Shown: piece by piece, positions 26,201 to 37,400 of the stretch | Layout of the letters: each line of letters starts with the position of its first letter | Position numbering within the stretch: the first letter of the stretch is position 1 | From: Pisaster brevispinus | Taxonomy: Eukaryota; Echinodermata; Asteroidea; Forcipulatida; Asteriidae | Length of the DNA: 64,000 nt | Direction: 5' to 3' | Assembly: GCA_023634235.1 (NCBI GenBank) | Contig: JAMKCF010000072.1 | Location: 248,001-312,000, forward strand | Made by a program: the position numbers and the translations under genes | Notes under the pieces: model-generated | What the model was told of the DNA's origin: nothing | Database searches by the model: none | What the model saw: only the letters and a program-made list of their open reading frames with translations

Positions 26201-29200
26201 AGTTACACTTGCAGTTTTGGTAACCTCATCTGTTGTAGTTACATCTGCAGTTGTGGTAGTTTCAGCTGTTGTAGTTACATCTGCAGTTGTGATAGCTTCA
26301 GCTGTGGTAATTATATCTGCAGTTGTAGTTACCTCTGCAGTTGTGGTTACACCAGCGGTTGTGGTAACATCTGCAGTTGTGGTAGCCTCATCTGTTGTAG
26401 TTACCTCAGCAGTTGTGGTAGCTTCAGCTGTGGTAGTTACATGTGCAGTTGTAGTTATTTCTGCAGTTGTGGTTTCACCAGCTGTTGTGGTAACATCTGC
26501 ATTTGTGGTAGCCTCATCTGTTGTTACTTCAGCAGTAGTGGTAGCTTCAGCTGTTGTAGTTACATCTGCAGTTGCGATAGCTTCAGCTGTGGTAGTTACA
26601 TATGCAATTGTAGTTACTTCTGCAGTTGTGGTTACACCAGCTGTTGTGGTAACAACTGCAGTTGTGGTAACATCTGCAGTTGTGGTAGCCTCATCTGTTG
26701 TAGTTACATCAGCAGTTGTGGTTACACCATCTGTTGTGGTAACATCTGCAGTTGTTGTGGCTTCAGCTGTTACATCTTTCGTTGTGGTAGCTTCAGCTGT
26801 TGTAGTTACATTAGCAGTTGTAGTTACATTACCAGTTTTGGTTACATCTGCAGTTGTTGTTACATCTGCAGTTGTGGTTACACCATCTGTTGTGGTAACA
26901 TCTGCAGTTGTGGTAGCCTCATCTGTTGTTGCTACATCTGCAGTTGTGGTAGCTTCAGCTGTTGTAGTTTCATCTGCAGTTGTGGTAGCTTCAGCTGTGG
27001 TAGTTACATCTTCAGTTGTAGTTACATCTGCAGTTGTGGTTACACTAGCTGTTGTAGTGAGATCTTCAGTTGTGGTTACATCTGCAGTTGTGGTTACACC
27101 ATCTGTTGTGGTAACATCTGCAGTTGTAGTAGCCTCATCTGTTGTTGTTACATCTGCAGTTGTGGTAGCTTCAGCTGTGGTAGTTACATCTTCAGTTGTG
27201 GTAGCTTCAGCTGTGGTAGTTACATCTCCAGCTGTAGTTACATCTGCAGTTGCGGTTACACCAGCTGTTGTGGAAACATCTGCAGTTTTGCTAGCCTCAG
27301 TTGTTTTAGTTACATCTGCAGTTGTGGTAGCTTCAGCTGTTGTAGTGAAATCTTCAGTTGTAGTTACATAAGCAGTTTTGGTTATATCTGCAGTTGTTGT
27401 TACATCTGCAGTTGTGGTAGCCTCATCTGTTGTTGTTACATCAGCAGTTGTGGTTACACCAGCTGTTGTGGTAACATCTGCAGTTGTGGTAGCCTCATCT
27501 GTTGTTGTTACAATAGCAGTTGTGGTTACACCAGCTGTTGTGGTAACATCTGCAGTTGTGGTAGCCTTAACTTTAGTAGTTACATCTGCAGTTATGGTAG
27601 CTTTAGCTGTGGTAGTTACATCTTCAGTTGTAGTTACTTCTGCAGTTGTGGTTACCCCAGCTGTTGTGGTAGCTTTAGCTGTTGTAGTTACATCTGCAGT
27701 TATGGTAGCTTTAGCTGTGGTAGTTACATCTTCAGTTGTAGTTACTTCTGCAGTTGTGGTTACCCCAGCTGTTGTGGTAGCTTTAGCTGTTGTAGTTACA
27801 TCTGCAGTTGTAGTTACATCTGTCGTTGTGGTAGCCTCAGCGTTTGTAGTTACATCTGCAGTTGTGGTAGCCTTAACTTTAGTAGTTACATCTGCAGTTA
27901 TGGTAGCTTTAGCTGTGGTAGTTACATCTTCAGTTGTAGTTACTTCTGCAGTTGTGGTTACCCCAGCTGTTGTGGTAGCTTTAGCTGTTGTAGTTACATC
28001 TGCAGTTGTAGTTATTTCTGCAGTTGTGGTTTCACCAGCTGTTGTGGTAACATCTGCACTTGTGGTAGCCTCATCTGTTGTAGTTACTTCAGCAGTTGTG
28101 GAAGCTTCAGCTGTGGTAGTTACATCTTCAGTTGTAGTTACATGTGCAGTTGTGGTTACACCAGCTGTTGTGGTAGCTTTAGCTGTTGTAGTTACATCTT
28201 CAGTTGTAGTTACATTTGCAGTTGCGGTTACACCAGCTGTTGTAGTGAGATCTTCAATTGTTGTTACATCTGCAGTTGTGGTAGCTTCATCTGTTGGTGT
28301 TACATCTGCAGTTGTGGTAGCTTCAGCTGTGGTAGTTACATCTCCAGCTGTAGTTACATCTGCAGTTGCGGTTACACCAGCTGTTGTGGAAACATCTGCA
28401 GTTTTGCTAGCCTCAGTTGTTTTAGTTACATCTGCAGTTGTGGTAGCTTCAGCTGTTGTAGTGAGATCTTCAGTTGTAGTTACATAAGCAGTTTTGGTTA
28501 TATCTGCAGTTGTTGTTACATCTGCAGTTGTGGTAGCCTCATCTGTTGTTGTTACATCAGCAGTTGTGGTTACACCAGCTGTTGTGGTAACATCTGCAGT
28601 TGTGGTAGCCTCATCTGTTGTTGTTACAATAGCAGTTGTGGTTACACCAGCTGTTGTGGTAACATCTGCAGTTGTTGTAGCTTCAGCTGTTATATCTGTC
28701 GTTGTGGTAGCCTCAGCGTTTGTAGTTACATCTGCAGTTGTGGTAGCTTCAGCTGTTGTAGTTACATCTACAGTTGTAGTTAAATCTGCAGTTGTGCTTT
28801 CACCAGCTGTCGTGGTAACATCTGCAGTTGTGGTAGCCTCAGCTGTTGTAGATACATCTGCAATTGATGTAGATTCAGCTGTTGTAGTTAGTTCTACAGT
28901 TGTAGTTACACTTGCAGTTGTGGTAGCCTCATCTGTTGTAGTTACATCTGCAGTTGTGATAGATTCAGCTGTGGTAATTCTATCTGCAGTTTTAGTTACT
29001 TCTGCAGTTGTGGTTACACCAGCGGTTGTGGTAACATCTGCAGCAGTGGTAGCATCAGCTGTCTTTGTTACATCTCCAGTTGTGGTTACACCAGCTGTTG
29101 TGGTAACAACTGCAGTTGTGGTAGCCTCATCTGTTGTAGTTACATCTGCAGTTGTTGTAGATTCAGCTGTGGTAGTTTTATCTGTAGTTGTAGTTACATC

Positions 29201-31254
29201 TGCAGTTGTAGTTACACCTGCATTTGTTGTTACACCAGCTGTTGTAGTGAGATATTCAGTTGTAGTTACATCTGCAGTTGTGGAAGCTTCAGCTGTTGAA
29301 GTTACATCTGAAGTTGCGGTTACACCAGCTGTTGTGGTAACATTTGCAGTTTTGCTAGCCTCAACTGTTGTAGTTACCTCAGCAGTTGTGGTAGCTTCAG
29401 CTGTGGTAGTTACATCTGCAGTTGTATTTATTTCTGCAGTTGTGGTTTCACCAGCTGTTGTGGTAACATCTGCACTTGTGGTAGCTGTGATAGCTTCAGC
29501 TGTGGTAGTAACATAGGCAGTTGTAGTTATTTCTGCTGTTGTGGTTTCACCTACTGTTGTGGTAACATCTGCACTTGTGGTAGCCTCATCTGTTGTAGTT
29601 ACTTCAGCAGTTGTGGAAGTTTCAGCTGTTGTAGTTACATCTGCAGTTGTGATAGCTTCAGCTGTGGTAGTAACATATTCAGTTGTAGTTACTTCTGCAG
29701 TTGTTGTTACACCAGCTTTTGTGGTAACATCTGCAGTTGTTGTGGCTTCAGCTGATACATCTGTCGATGTGGTAGCTTCAGCTGTTGTAGTTAAATTAGC
29801 AGTTGTAGTTACATTAGCAGTTTTGGTTACATCTGCAGTTGTGGTTACACCATCTGTTGTGGTAACATCTGCAGTTGTGGTAGCCTCATCTGTTGTTGCT
29901 ACATCTGCAGTTGTGGTAGCTTCAGCTGTTGTAGTTACATCTGAAGTTGTGGTAGCTTCAGCTGTGGTAGTTACATCTGCAGTTGTAGTTATTTCTGCAG
30001 TTGTGGTTTCACCAGCTGTTGTGGTAACATCTGCACTTGTGGTAGCTGTGATAGCTTCAGCTGTGGTAGTTACATGTGCAGTTGTAGTTATTTCTGCTGT
30101 TGTGGTTTCACCAGCTGTTGTGGTAACATCTGCACTTGTGGTAGCCTCATCTGTTGTAGTTACTTCAGCAGTTGTGGAAGCTTCAGCTGTTGTAGTTACA
30201 TCTGCAGTTGTGATAGATTCAGCTGTGGTAGTTACATATGCAGTTGTAGTTACTTCTGCAGTTGTGGTTACACCAGCTGTTGTTGTAACAACTGCAGTTG
30301 TGGTAACATCTGCAGTTGTGGCAGCCTCATCTGTTGTAGTTACATCAGCAGTTGTGGTTACACCAGCTGTTGTGGTAGCTTCAGCTGTGGTAGTTACATA
30401 TGCAGTTGTGGTAGCTTCAGCTGTTGTAGTGACATCTGCAGCAGTGGTAGCATCAGCTGTCTTTGTTACATCTCCAGTTGTGGTTACACCAGCTGTTGTG
30501 GTAACAACTGCAGTTGTGGTAGCCTCAGCTATTGTAGTTACATCTGCAGTTGTGGTAGCTTCAGCTGTGGTAGTTACATCTTCAGTTGTAGTTACATCTG
30601 CAGTTGTGGTTACACCAGCTGTTGTGGTAGCTTTAGCTGTTGTAGTTACATCTTCAGTTTTAGTTACATCTTCAGTTGTAGTTACATCTGCAGTTGTGGT
30701 TACACCAGCTGTTGTAGTGAGATCTTCAGTTGTGGTTACATCTGCAGTTGTGGTTACACCATCTGTTGTGGTAACATCTGCAGTTGTGGTAGCCTCATCT
30801 GTTGTTGTTACATCTGCAGTTGTGGTAGCTTCAGCTGTTGTAGTTACATCTACAGTTGTAGTTAAATCTGCAGTTGTGCTTTCACCAGCTGTCGTGGTAA
30901 CATCTGCAGTTGTGGTAGCCTCAGCTGTTGTAGATACATCTGCAATTGATGTAGCTTCAGCTGTTGTAGTAAGATCTACAGTTGTAGTTAAATCTGCAGT
31001 TGCGATGGCTTTAGCTGTGTTTGTTACATCTGTAGTAGTTACATCTGAAGTTGCGGTAGCTTGAGATGTTGTAGTTACATCTGCAGTTGTGGTAGCTTCA
31101 TCAGCTGTTATGGTTACTTCCGCAGTTTTTGTGGCATCAGCAGTTGTAGATAGCTCTGGAGTTGTAGCTTCAGCTGTTGTGGTTAAATCAACAGTTCGTG
31201 TAGCTCCTTCTGTTTTTTCGGCAGAAGTCGTCGCCTCAGCTGTTGTATATACAT
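17222..31254 (-). CDS. Giant Thr-rich mucin-like repeat protein, left exon up to an in-frame TAG
   Basis: The minus frame is open from 31264 down to a TAG at 17222-17224. From the proposed acceptor at 31255/31254 that is 2 nt plus 4,677 codons including the stop. The first residues are less regular (D-V-Y-T-T-A-E-A-T-T-S-A-E-K-T-E-G), then standard hexapeptides follow. Left-array signature units include D-E-A-T-T-T, A-V-V-T-T-T and A-D-V-A-K-T-D-E-A. The exon supplies two bases (AT) that complete a codon begun by the G at 34497, so the two arrays join in phase as S-D-V. Apparent internal TTG/GTG starts (for example near 23809) are ordinary repeat codons. The role is inferred as for the right exon: an extended, heavily O-glycosylated segment. 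The TAG may be a true terminus, a nonsense allele or a base error, because the frame stays open beyond it. If the right-hand gene ends at 34450 instead, this would belong to a second gene whose 5' exons I could not find. Confidence 0.62.
19387..26900 (-). repeat. Dispersed block copy, 6,117-bp offset (left array)
   Basis: At least 0.7 kb around 19391-20010 recurs around 25508-26130. Anchors are AACATCTGCTGTTGTTG (19391 and 25508) and TGTTGTTCGTTCAGAAG (19901 and 26018). Beyond about 20 kb the offset changes because of the 378-bp tandem duplication. A more diverged relative lies near 7021-7150. Confidence 0.7.
20011..20766 (-). repeat. Tandem duplication, 378-bp period (left array)
   Basis: The private run TGCTTTCACCATCTGTTG starts at 20011 and 20389, 378 bp (21 units) apart, with matching sequence between. 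The second copy ends with the GCTTTCACC variant reverted to GGTTTCACC near 20768. The size is a whole number of units, as expected from unequal exchange. Confidence 0.8.
27589..27994 (-). repeat. Local 108-bp tandem copies with TTACCCCAGC variant
   Basis: A six-unit block beginning CAGTTATGGTAGCTTTAGC starts at 27589 and 27697 (108 bp apart) and again at 27895. A related copy is near 25618. The private TTACCCCAGC variant marks each copy (near 25679, 27650, 27758 and 27956). Confidence 0.7.
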
Positions 31255-31260
31255 CTGCAA
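31255..31260 (-). other. Candidate 3' splice site TTGCAG
   Basis: The minus strand reads ATTAAACAATTGCAG then ATGTATATACA. The exon would start at 31254 with AT, completing the codon GAT with the donor's G. The preceding pyrimidine tract is short and mixed (around TCTGTTTCATATT), so strength is moderate. An upstream AG (CATTCAG, near 31281) would put the repeat out of frame. Confidence 0.45.
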
Positions 31261-31267
31261 TTGTTTA

Positions 31268-32451
31268 ATATGAAACAGATCTGAATGTTTGCTTCATGCG
31301 TTCACTTTTTATTGTTTTTATTCTGTGTACTTCATTTTGTTCTATAATAATCCCAGCAATCATAAATTTCCTTTTCTTGTTATTATCAGGTTGATAGTGG
31401 CTTTATACAATCGCACATTGCTCGGCTTGTGCTCGGTAATCACATTTGGGCCTATGATTTTGCTTGAATATGCTTAATCCGAATTTTTACTGTCTTTTGC
31501 GTATTTTGTGAATTGCTAAATAATTGTGCTTTTACAGCTTATGAAATGTTTTCCGTTTGTGCTTGATGAGCATCGAGGATTTCACACAATGAGTACTTTT
31601 ACTGACAGCATCATTTTTTATGTTTGCAACCAACGTGATCACCTCCTTCGCTTGTTTTTTATTACAAAGTTTTCAAATACTGCATAATGCTTGATTTGTC
31701 TAAATTTGTAAAAACTTATTTGTATAAACTTATGTTTGCCCATAGCAACCATTTACCTTTTGTGGCCATGACGTTTAATGCGATGCCTCGATTTGTACTT
31801 GTACTTACGAAATTAACTGTTTAAAAACAATTTCACAATGTGTTTATTATTGTTGATACATCCTAATGTCGTTAATTCTTTTTCCAGTTTCCGTTGATGG
31901 TCACGTTTTCAGAATGGGGCCCTCATTGTCCATAGAGGTTTCAGTCATGATGAAGATGCATACCAACATGTAGATGATGAAGTGAAGACTATAATGGGTT
32001 TCTTATGAATGTGTTAAAACAGATGACATGGTTAATGAAATGATAATTTGAAAAACAAAGTAATATGTGTCATAAAGCTAGAATAATATTAACAAGAACA
32101 AAACTTGATGATTTATTTCAATGTTAGGCCTACTTAATAAACAGATACAATGACAGATGTCCATTACCCTTTTAAAAACTGATAACACATCTTCATTTAA
32201 GACATATCAAACTTGGCATTTCAAATGAAACTGAGTTTAAAATGCTGTCTTAAGTTAAGTATTCCTCTATGTAACATGTTCCTTGATAAATATTTACGGA
32301 AAAAATCATTTTAAAACGAAGAATAAATTCAGGAAGAAATATATTTTGTGTTATATTTTATCCCAGTAAAAATCATTGTCTTTTGTATTCTAGATACTTT
32401 GCTGTTTTTGTGAATCCCCTTCAATTTAACTACTTTTTATTTCTCAATCTC
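31268..32451. other. Unique AT-rich spacer left of the MITE, no gene recognised
   Basis: This is low-GC sequence with many poly(T) runs. The longest frame (plus 31289-31477, 62 codons, rich in Phe and Tyr) looks like a chance reading of AT-rich DNA. A short minus-strand frame from an ATG near 31972 starts M-L-V-C-I-F-I-M and ends after 22 codons. I saw nothing supportable as a gene or RNA. Confidence 0.5.
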
Positions 32452-32455
32452 TTAA

Positions 32456-32828
32456 CCCTATCAGGATAGGGAGAGGCGCGGACATCGTACCCTTCCCATA
32501 TTTTGTAATTATGCTGCATCCAATCGCCACCATTTCTTTGCTTTTCCAAACAAAAAGGTGAACCCACTAAAAGAATAAATTATATTTTTAAAGAAATTTA
32601 TCTTAAATAACATTTTGCCACAAAATAAGAATTTTTACTTACCAAAATAACGACCTTCTTCGGAGAGGGTGGGGGAATTATATTGTTTACAGAGAGAAAC
32701 TCACACAAACTTTTATAAAATCAGCCAGGCCATGTGCTTTGAAAAAAATGAGGGGTGAAGTTTGCGGTCCGCCCCCACAACCACAACCAACCGGTCTCCG
32801 TCATGAACAAAGCCCGGTCCTTGAAGGG
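32456..32828. mobile_element. piggyBac-like MITE
   Basis: A 373-bp non-coding insertion in the spacer. The left end reads TTAA then CCCTATCAGGATAG, and the right end reads TCCTTGAAGGG then TTAG. The terminal inverted repeats (TAACCCTATCAGGA against TAACCCTTCAAGGA) agree at 11 of 14 positions. Terminal CCC...GGG beside a TTAA target is the piggyBac pattern; one flank has decayed to TTAG. Subterminal GCGGAC...CCCATATTTT and its inverted counterpart also resemble each other. The left end carries a small perfect palindrome (CCCTATC-AG-GATAGGG, 32456-32471). It contains no transposase. Confidence 0.5.
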
Positions 32829-32832
32829 TTAG

Positions 32833-34353
32833 TTTCTGTTTTTGTGTTGTTGTGTTCTCTTTCATGGCTGCTTTGACTGTATGGCTATACATCTCGGTAT
32901 ATGTACATGTATATTGTGATTAATTTGCCTTGTAACGTTGTAATTCAGTTTTAAGAATATTGTTTATTTTTAATGCTCATAAGCACATTGTGATGGATCA
33001 GAATGATGAGCCTCAGAAATCTATCATCAATGATATCATTTTGTTATAGCAGCCATGGAAAAGCTTTTACCCACTACCAAAACCTAAACTACCGGGTGCA
33101 AAGTGAGTGTGGGTTTCGTTTCTAAAAGTAAACTCGAAGCGTTTGCATGTGCTATAAGTATTAAGAAACAACTATCATAAACGCAATGACATTATGAGTT
33201 CAGTTAAACTTTGTATAATTAAAGAGCGGTGTAACAATCGAAATTATGTTCGACCACAGATGAGGTTAGCAGTTAACGTGTGTTAAGGTGAGTCGGTTGA
33301 TGGGAGGGACTGGCATCGTCTTTTATGAAACGTGCAGTTAAAGTTAATAGAGTCGGTGATTGTTGAAACAATCTTAGCCTGTGAGCATGGCAAAGACGAA
33401 AACGATAAGAATTAAAAACAGCACAGCAACATTCAAAAACCGAGTGCATTTCACTCAAACAGAACGTGCATAATGGTAGCATTTTTGTTAGTATGAGTTT
33501 AATTAATGAAATTGTGAGTGGTGGCAGTTAAAGTTATAATGAGTAGGGAAAATAATCACAATGAAATAATGATGCCGAAAAAAGTGTCAGTTTAATTTAG
33601 CTTGACACCAATTCAAGTGTTTTGAAAAATTAACGTTGATCTTAATAAACATCTTTTGGACTTCGAAAAAGTCTGAGTGTAAAAGCAAGAGGTTAATAAA
33701 AAGTGCACAAAACTAGTAATGCGTTTATATATCAAAACGTTTTTGCGGATAATTTTGATATGAAATTTGTAACACAAATTTTAGAAAATTCAAAAAAAAT
33801 TCACGCTCATTTTTAGATCACGAAGGGCATTATATTAACATGAAAGTGTAGAAATGTGTTACGCGCAATAGTTAAGTGCGCATTTAAAGCAAAATGAGGT
33901 TCAAATAATTCAATAGATTCAAAAGCAATTAAGTGATGGCAATTATTATGAAATGCTCTCTTGTATTTCTGTCTGCTCACGATAACAGTTTATCCCCGGC
34001 AACAAGATGGTTTGAATTACACTATCCCTAAACTGACTAAATCTAATCCAAAGGTAAAATTCAAACTAACTTGACCAGAGATAGTTACTGCACACCATCC
34101 AAGTGTCATTTTGTAACCACTTAAATGAAATTCGGCGATACATTTAATTACACACAGCCCTGTATTGCGTACATTCTGTGGAAATTCTTTTGTTCTGTAC
34201 ACTTCAGAAAATCTGTTTTTTCAAACATTGATGAAAACATTTTGCGGACGTGTGTAACTCCACGAAGTGTCACAGGTTCCTACATTATGAATGGAACTTT
34301 TTTGTTCTTAAATCCACAATTCGTACGTAACACTTCAACAGACAAGCACACGA
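32833..34353. other. Unique AT-rich spacer, no gene recognised
   Basis: This is non-repetitive sequence. The only open frames are short (minus 33273-33482, 69 codons; minus 34017-34202, 61 codons; plus 34125-34400, 91 codons). They lack signal peptides, domain motifs or family resemblance. I see no tRNA or rRNA and no convincing first exon for a left-hand gene. Confidence 0.5.
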
Positions 34354-34359
34354 TTTATT
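34354..34359 (-). terminator. Possible poly(A) signal AATAAA for the right-hand exon
   Basis: AATAAA on the minus strand, 91 nt downstream of the TAG at 34450, is followed by a GT-rich run (TCGTGTGCTTGTCTGTTG). This spacing and downstream element fit an animal polyadenylation site. It could end a transcript that retains the start of the intron. In AT-rich DNA a chance hexamer is also possible. Confidence 0.3.
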
Positions 34360-34449
34360 GCTGCGCTTTAGTGCTCTTTTCTAGAAAACGACTTTCTTAA
34401 AAAAAGATATGTAACGCTTCTATCGATGGTACGACTGAGATGTTACACG

Positions 34450-34496
34450 CTACCAACTGTAGATGATAATATCGTAAATCTCTGTTAAATACTGAC
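34450..34496 (-). other. Read-through tail of the right exon ending in TAG
   Basis: If the donor at 34496 is not used, translation continues for about 15 non-repetitive residues (G-Q-Y-L-T-E-I-Y-D-I-I-I-Y-S-W) and stops at TAG, 34450-34452. This would give a short, hydrophobic, aromatic C-terminus unlike the rest. It could be the genuine end of a right-hand gene or of an intron-retained isoform. Confidence 0.35.
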
Positions 34497-34499
34497 CTG
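34491..34499 (-). other. Candidate 5' splice site CAG|GTCAGT
   Basis: The minus strand reads ACATCAG then GTCAGTATT. The exon would end at 34497 and the intron start at 34496. The match to the MAG|GTRAGT consensus is good. The exon ends one base into a codon (phase 1), which fits the acceptor at 31255. It sits exactly where the repeat code stops. Confidence 0.5.
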
Positions 34500-37400
34500 A
34501 TGTTATCTGTATATCTACTGTTGTGGTAGCTTCAGCACTTGTTTTTGCACCAGCTGATGTAGTTACAACTGTAGTTGTGGTAGCCTGAGCTGTTGTAGTT
34601 AGGTCTGCACTCATGGGAGCACCAGTTGTTGTAGTTAGGTCGGCAGAAGTGGTAAACTCAGCTGCAGTGGTTTCATCTGCCGTAGTAGTTGAACGAGCTG
34701 TTGTAATTACATCAGCAGTTGTGGTAGTTACTTCTGCTGTGGCTAAATCTGCAGTTGTAAATTCAGCTGTTGTGTTAGCCTCATCTGTTGTAGTTACTAC
34801 CGCAGTTGTTGTGACCTCAGCTAATGAAATCAAATCAGCAATTGTGGTAGTCTCAGCTGTTGTTGTTAGATCTGCAGTTGTGGTAGCACCAGCTGTTGTA
34901 GCTAAATCTGCAGTAGTCATAGCTCCTGCGGTTACGGTAACATCTGTAGTTGTAGTTTTAGCTGTTGTAGTAGCCTCAGCTGATGAAGTAATATCCACAA
35001 TAGTGGTAGCTTCAGCTATAGTGGTTACATCTGCTGTGGTGGTAGCCTCAGCTGTAGTAGTTACATCTGCACTTTTAGTTAAATTTGCAGTTATGGTAGC
35101 TTCTGCAGTTGTGGAAGCTTCAGTTGTTGTAGCTACATCCGCAGTTGTTAAAGCTTCAGCTGTTGTATTTAAATTTACGATTGTGGTTACATCTGCAGGA
35201 GTGGTAGCTTCAGCTGTGGTAGTTACATCCGCAGATGTGGTAGTTTCAGCTGTTGTAGAGACATATGCAGTTGTGATAGCTTCAGCTGGTTTAGTTACAT
35301 CTGCAGTTGTTGTAGCTTCAGCTGTTGTAGTTACATGTACATTTGTAGTTACATCTGCAGTTCTGGTTACACCAGCTGTTTTGGTAACATCTGCCGTTGT
35401 GGCAGCCTCAGCTGTTCTAGTTAAATCTGCAGGTGTTATAGCTTCAAATAATGTAGTTACATCAGCAGTTGTAGTTACATCTGCATTTGTGGTAGCTTCA
35501 GCTGTGGTAGTAACATCTACCGTTGTGATTAAAGCAGAAGTTGTGGTAACATCTACTGTTGTGGTAGCCTGAGCAGTTGTACTTATATCTGCAGTTGTTG
35601 TAGCCTGATCCGTTGTAGTTACATCTGCAGTTGTTGAAGGTTCCGCAGTTGTGCTGACACCCACAGTTGTATTTTCGGCAGTTGTACTTACATTTGCTGT
35701 AGTGGTAACTCCAGCTGTTGTAGTTAAATCAACAGTTGTAGTTACATCTGCAGTTGTGGTTACATCAGCTGTTGTGGTAACATCTGCTGTTATGGTAGCC
35801 TCAGCTGTTGTAGTTACATCTGCAGTTGTGGTAGCTTCAGATGCTGTAGTTAGATCTACAGTTGTAGTTTCATCTGAAGTTTTTGTTACAGCTGAAGATG
35901 TGGTAGCTTCAGCTGTTGTTGTTACATCTGCAGTTGCGGTAGCTTCGGCTGTTGTAGTTAGATCTACAGTTGTAGTTACATTTGCAGTTGTGGTTAAACC
36001 AGCTGTTGTGGTAACATCTGCCGTTGTGGTAGTTCTAGTTGTTGTAGTTACATCTGCCATTGTTGTAGCTTCAGCAGTGGTAGTTAAACCTGCAGTTGTT
36101 GTAGCTGCAGCTGTTGTAGTTACATCTACAGTTGTGGTAACACCAGCTGCTGTGTTAACATCTGCCGTAATGGTAGCCTCAGCTATTGTAATAAGGTCTG
36201 CAGTTCTGGTAGCTTCAGCTGTTGTAGTTACATCTACAGTTTTAGTTACATCTGCAGTTGTGGTTGCACCAGCTGTAGTGGTAGCATCTGCCGTTATTGT
36301 AGCTTCAGCTGTTGTAGTTAAATCTGCAGTTGTGATAGCTTCAGACGTTGTAGTTACATCTGCAGTTGTGGTAGCTTCAGCTGTGGTAGTTACATCTGCA
36401 GTTGTAGTTACATCTTCAGTTGTGGTTACATCAGCTGTTTTGGTAACATCTGCAGTTGCGGTAGCCTCAGCTGTTGTAGTTACATCTGCAGTTGTGGAAG
36501 CTTCAGCTTTTGTAGTTATATCTACAGTTGTAGTTACATCTGCACTTGCGGTTACACCAGCTGTTGTGGTAACATCTGCAGTTGTGGTAATTTCATCTGT
36601 TGTAGTTGCATCTACAGTTGTGGTAGCTTCTGCTTTTGTAATTACATCTACAGTTGTAGTTACGTCTGTTATTGTTATTTTATCTGCAGTTTTGGTTACA
36701 TCTGTAGTTACATCTGCAGTTGTAGCTTCCGCAGATGTGGTGACATCCACAGTTATTGTAGTCTCGGCAGTTGTACTTACATCTGCTGTTGTGGTAGCTT
36801 GACCTGTTGTACTCGAATCTGCAGTTGTGGTAGCCTCAGCTATTGTAGTTACATCTGCAGTTTTAGCTTCAGATGATGTAATTAGATCTACAGTTCTAGT
36901 TACATCTGCAGTTGTAATAACACCAGCTGTTGTTGTAATATCTACAGTTTTGGTAGATTCAGCTGTTGTAGTTAAATCTGCAATTGTGGTAGGTTCAGCT
37001 GTTGTGGTTACATCTGCAGTTGTGGTAGCTTCAGGTGTTGTAGTTACAACTGCAGTTGAAGTAGCTTCAGCTGTTGTAGTTACATCTGAAGTACTGGTAG
37101 CTTCAGCTGTGGTAGTTACATTTTCGGTTGTCGTTACATCTGCAGTTGTGGTAGCCGCATCTGTTGTAGTGACAACTGCAGTTGTAGTAGCTTCAGCTGT
37201 TGTAGTTACATCTACAGTTGTTGTAGCCTCAACTGTTGTAGTTACATCTGCAGTTGGAGTTTCATCTGCAGTTTTTGTTACAGCTACAGTTGTGGTAGCT
37301 TCAGCTTGTGAAGTTTGATCTACAGTTGTAGTAACATCTGCAGTTGTGGTTAAACCAGCTGTTGTAATAACATCTGCCGTTGTGGTAGCCTCAGCTTTTG

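Larger units (their letters stand above)
1..31254 (-). repeat. Left minisatellite array, 18-bp coding unit
   Basis: Tandem imperfect copies of an 18-bp unit fill this whole stretch. On the plus strand the unit is close to GTTGTAGTTACATCTGCA; on the minus strand it codes A-D-V-T-T-T. Units alternate in type (plus-strand TTACATCTGCAG versus TAGCTTCAGCTG, encoding ADV and AEA hexapeptides). Higher-order blocks of hundreds to thousands of bases are superimposed. Occasional 12- or 15-nt units occur, always in steps of 3 nt. The array continues past the left edge. Left-array markers include plus-strand TTAGCAGATGTGG and TTACACCATCTGTTGTGG. Confidence 0.95.
31255..34496 (-). other. Probable phase-1 intron (or intergenic spacer) between the two arrays
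   Basis: This is 3,242 bp of non-repetitive, AT-rich DNA between the two arrays. On the minus strand it begins GTCAGT after CAG, a good donor, and ends with TTGCAG, an acceptable acceptor although its pyrimidine tract is weak. The donor exon leaves one base of a codon and the acceptor exon supplies two, so splicing keeps the hexapeptide frame exactly. A minus-strand TAA (31265-31267) lies just upstream of the acceptor, and a TAG at 34450-34452 lies just inside the donor, as expected if this stretch is not translated. Open frames here are short (60-90 codons at 31289-31477, 33273-33482, 34017-34202 and 34125-34400) and show no family resemblance. It holds a piggyBac-like MITE. Alternatively it is intergenic, given the poly(A)-like signal near 34354. 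Confidence 0.55.

Noticed and set aside
17250..27371. Very long plus-strand frame (3,373 codons, V-V-V-T-S-A type), and similar ones at 3366-11900 and elsewhere
   Set aside because: Antisense shadow of the 18-bp unit. The same frame is broken many times in both arrays, while the minus frame is kept open and in phase across the spacer.
31268..31290. Alternative acceptor CATTCAG upstream of TTGCAG
   Set aside because: Joining from the phase-1 donor would read the array out of the hexapeptide frame.
31289..31477. Plus-strand 62-codon Phe/Tyr-rich frame
   Set aside because: Typical chance frame in AT-rich DNA.
33273..33482. Minus-strand 69-codon frame in the spacer
   Set aside because: No family resemblance, no signal peptide and no supporting splice sites; chance is the simplest reading.
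34125..34400. Plus-strand 91-codon frame overlapping the possible poly(A) signal
   Set aside because: No recognisable motif and starts within unremarkable sequence; not supported as a gene.
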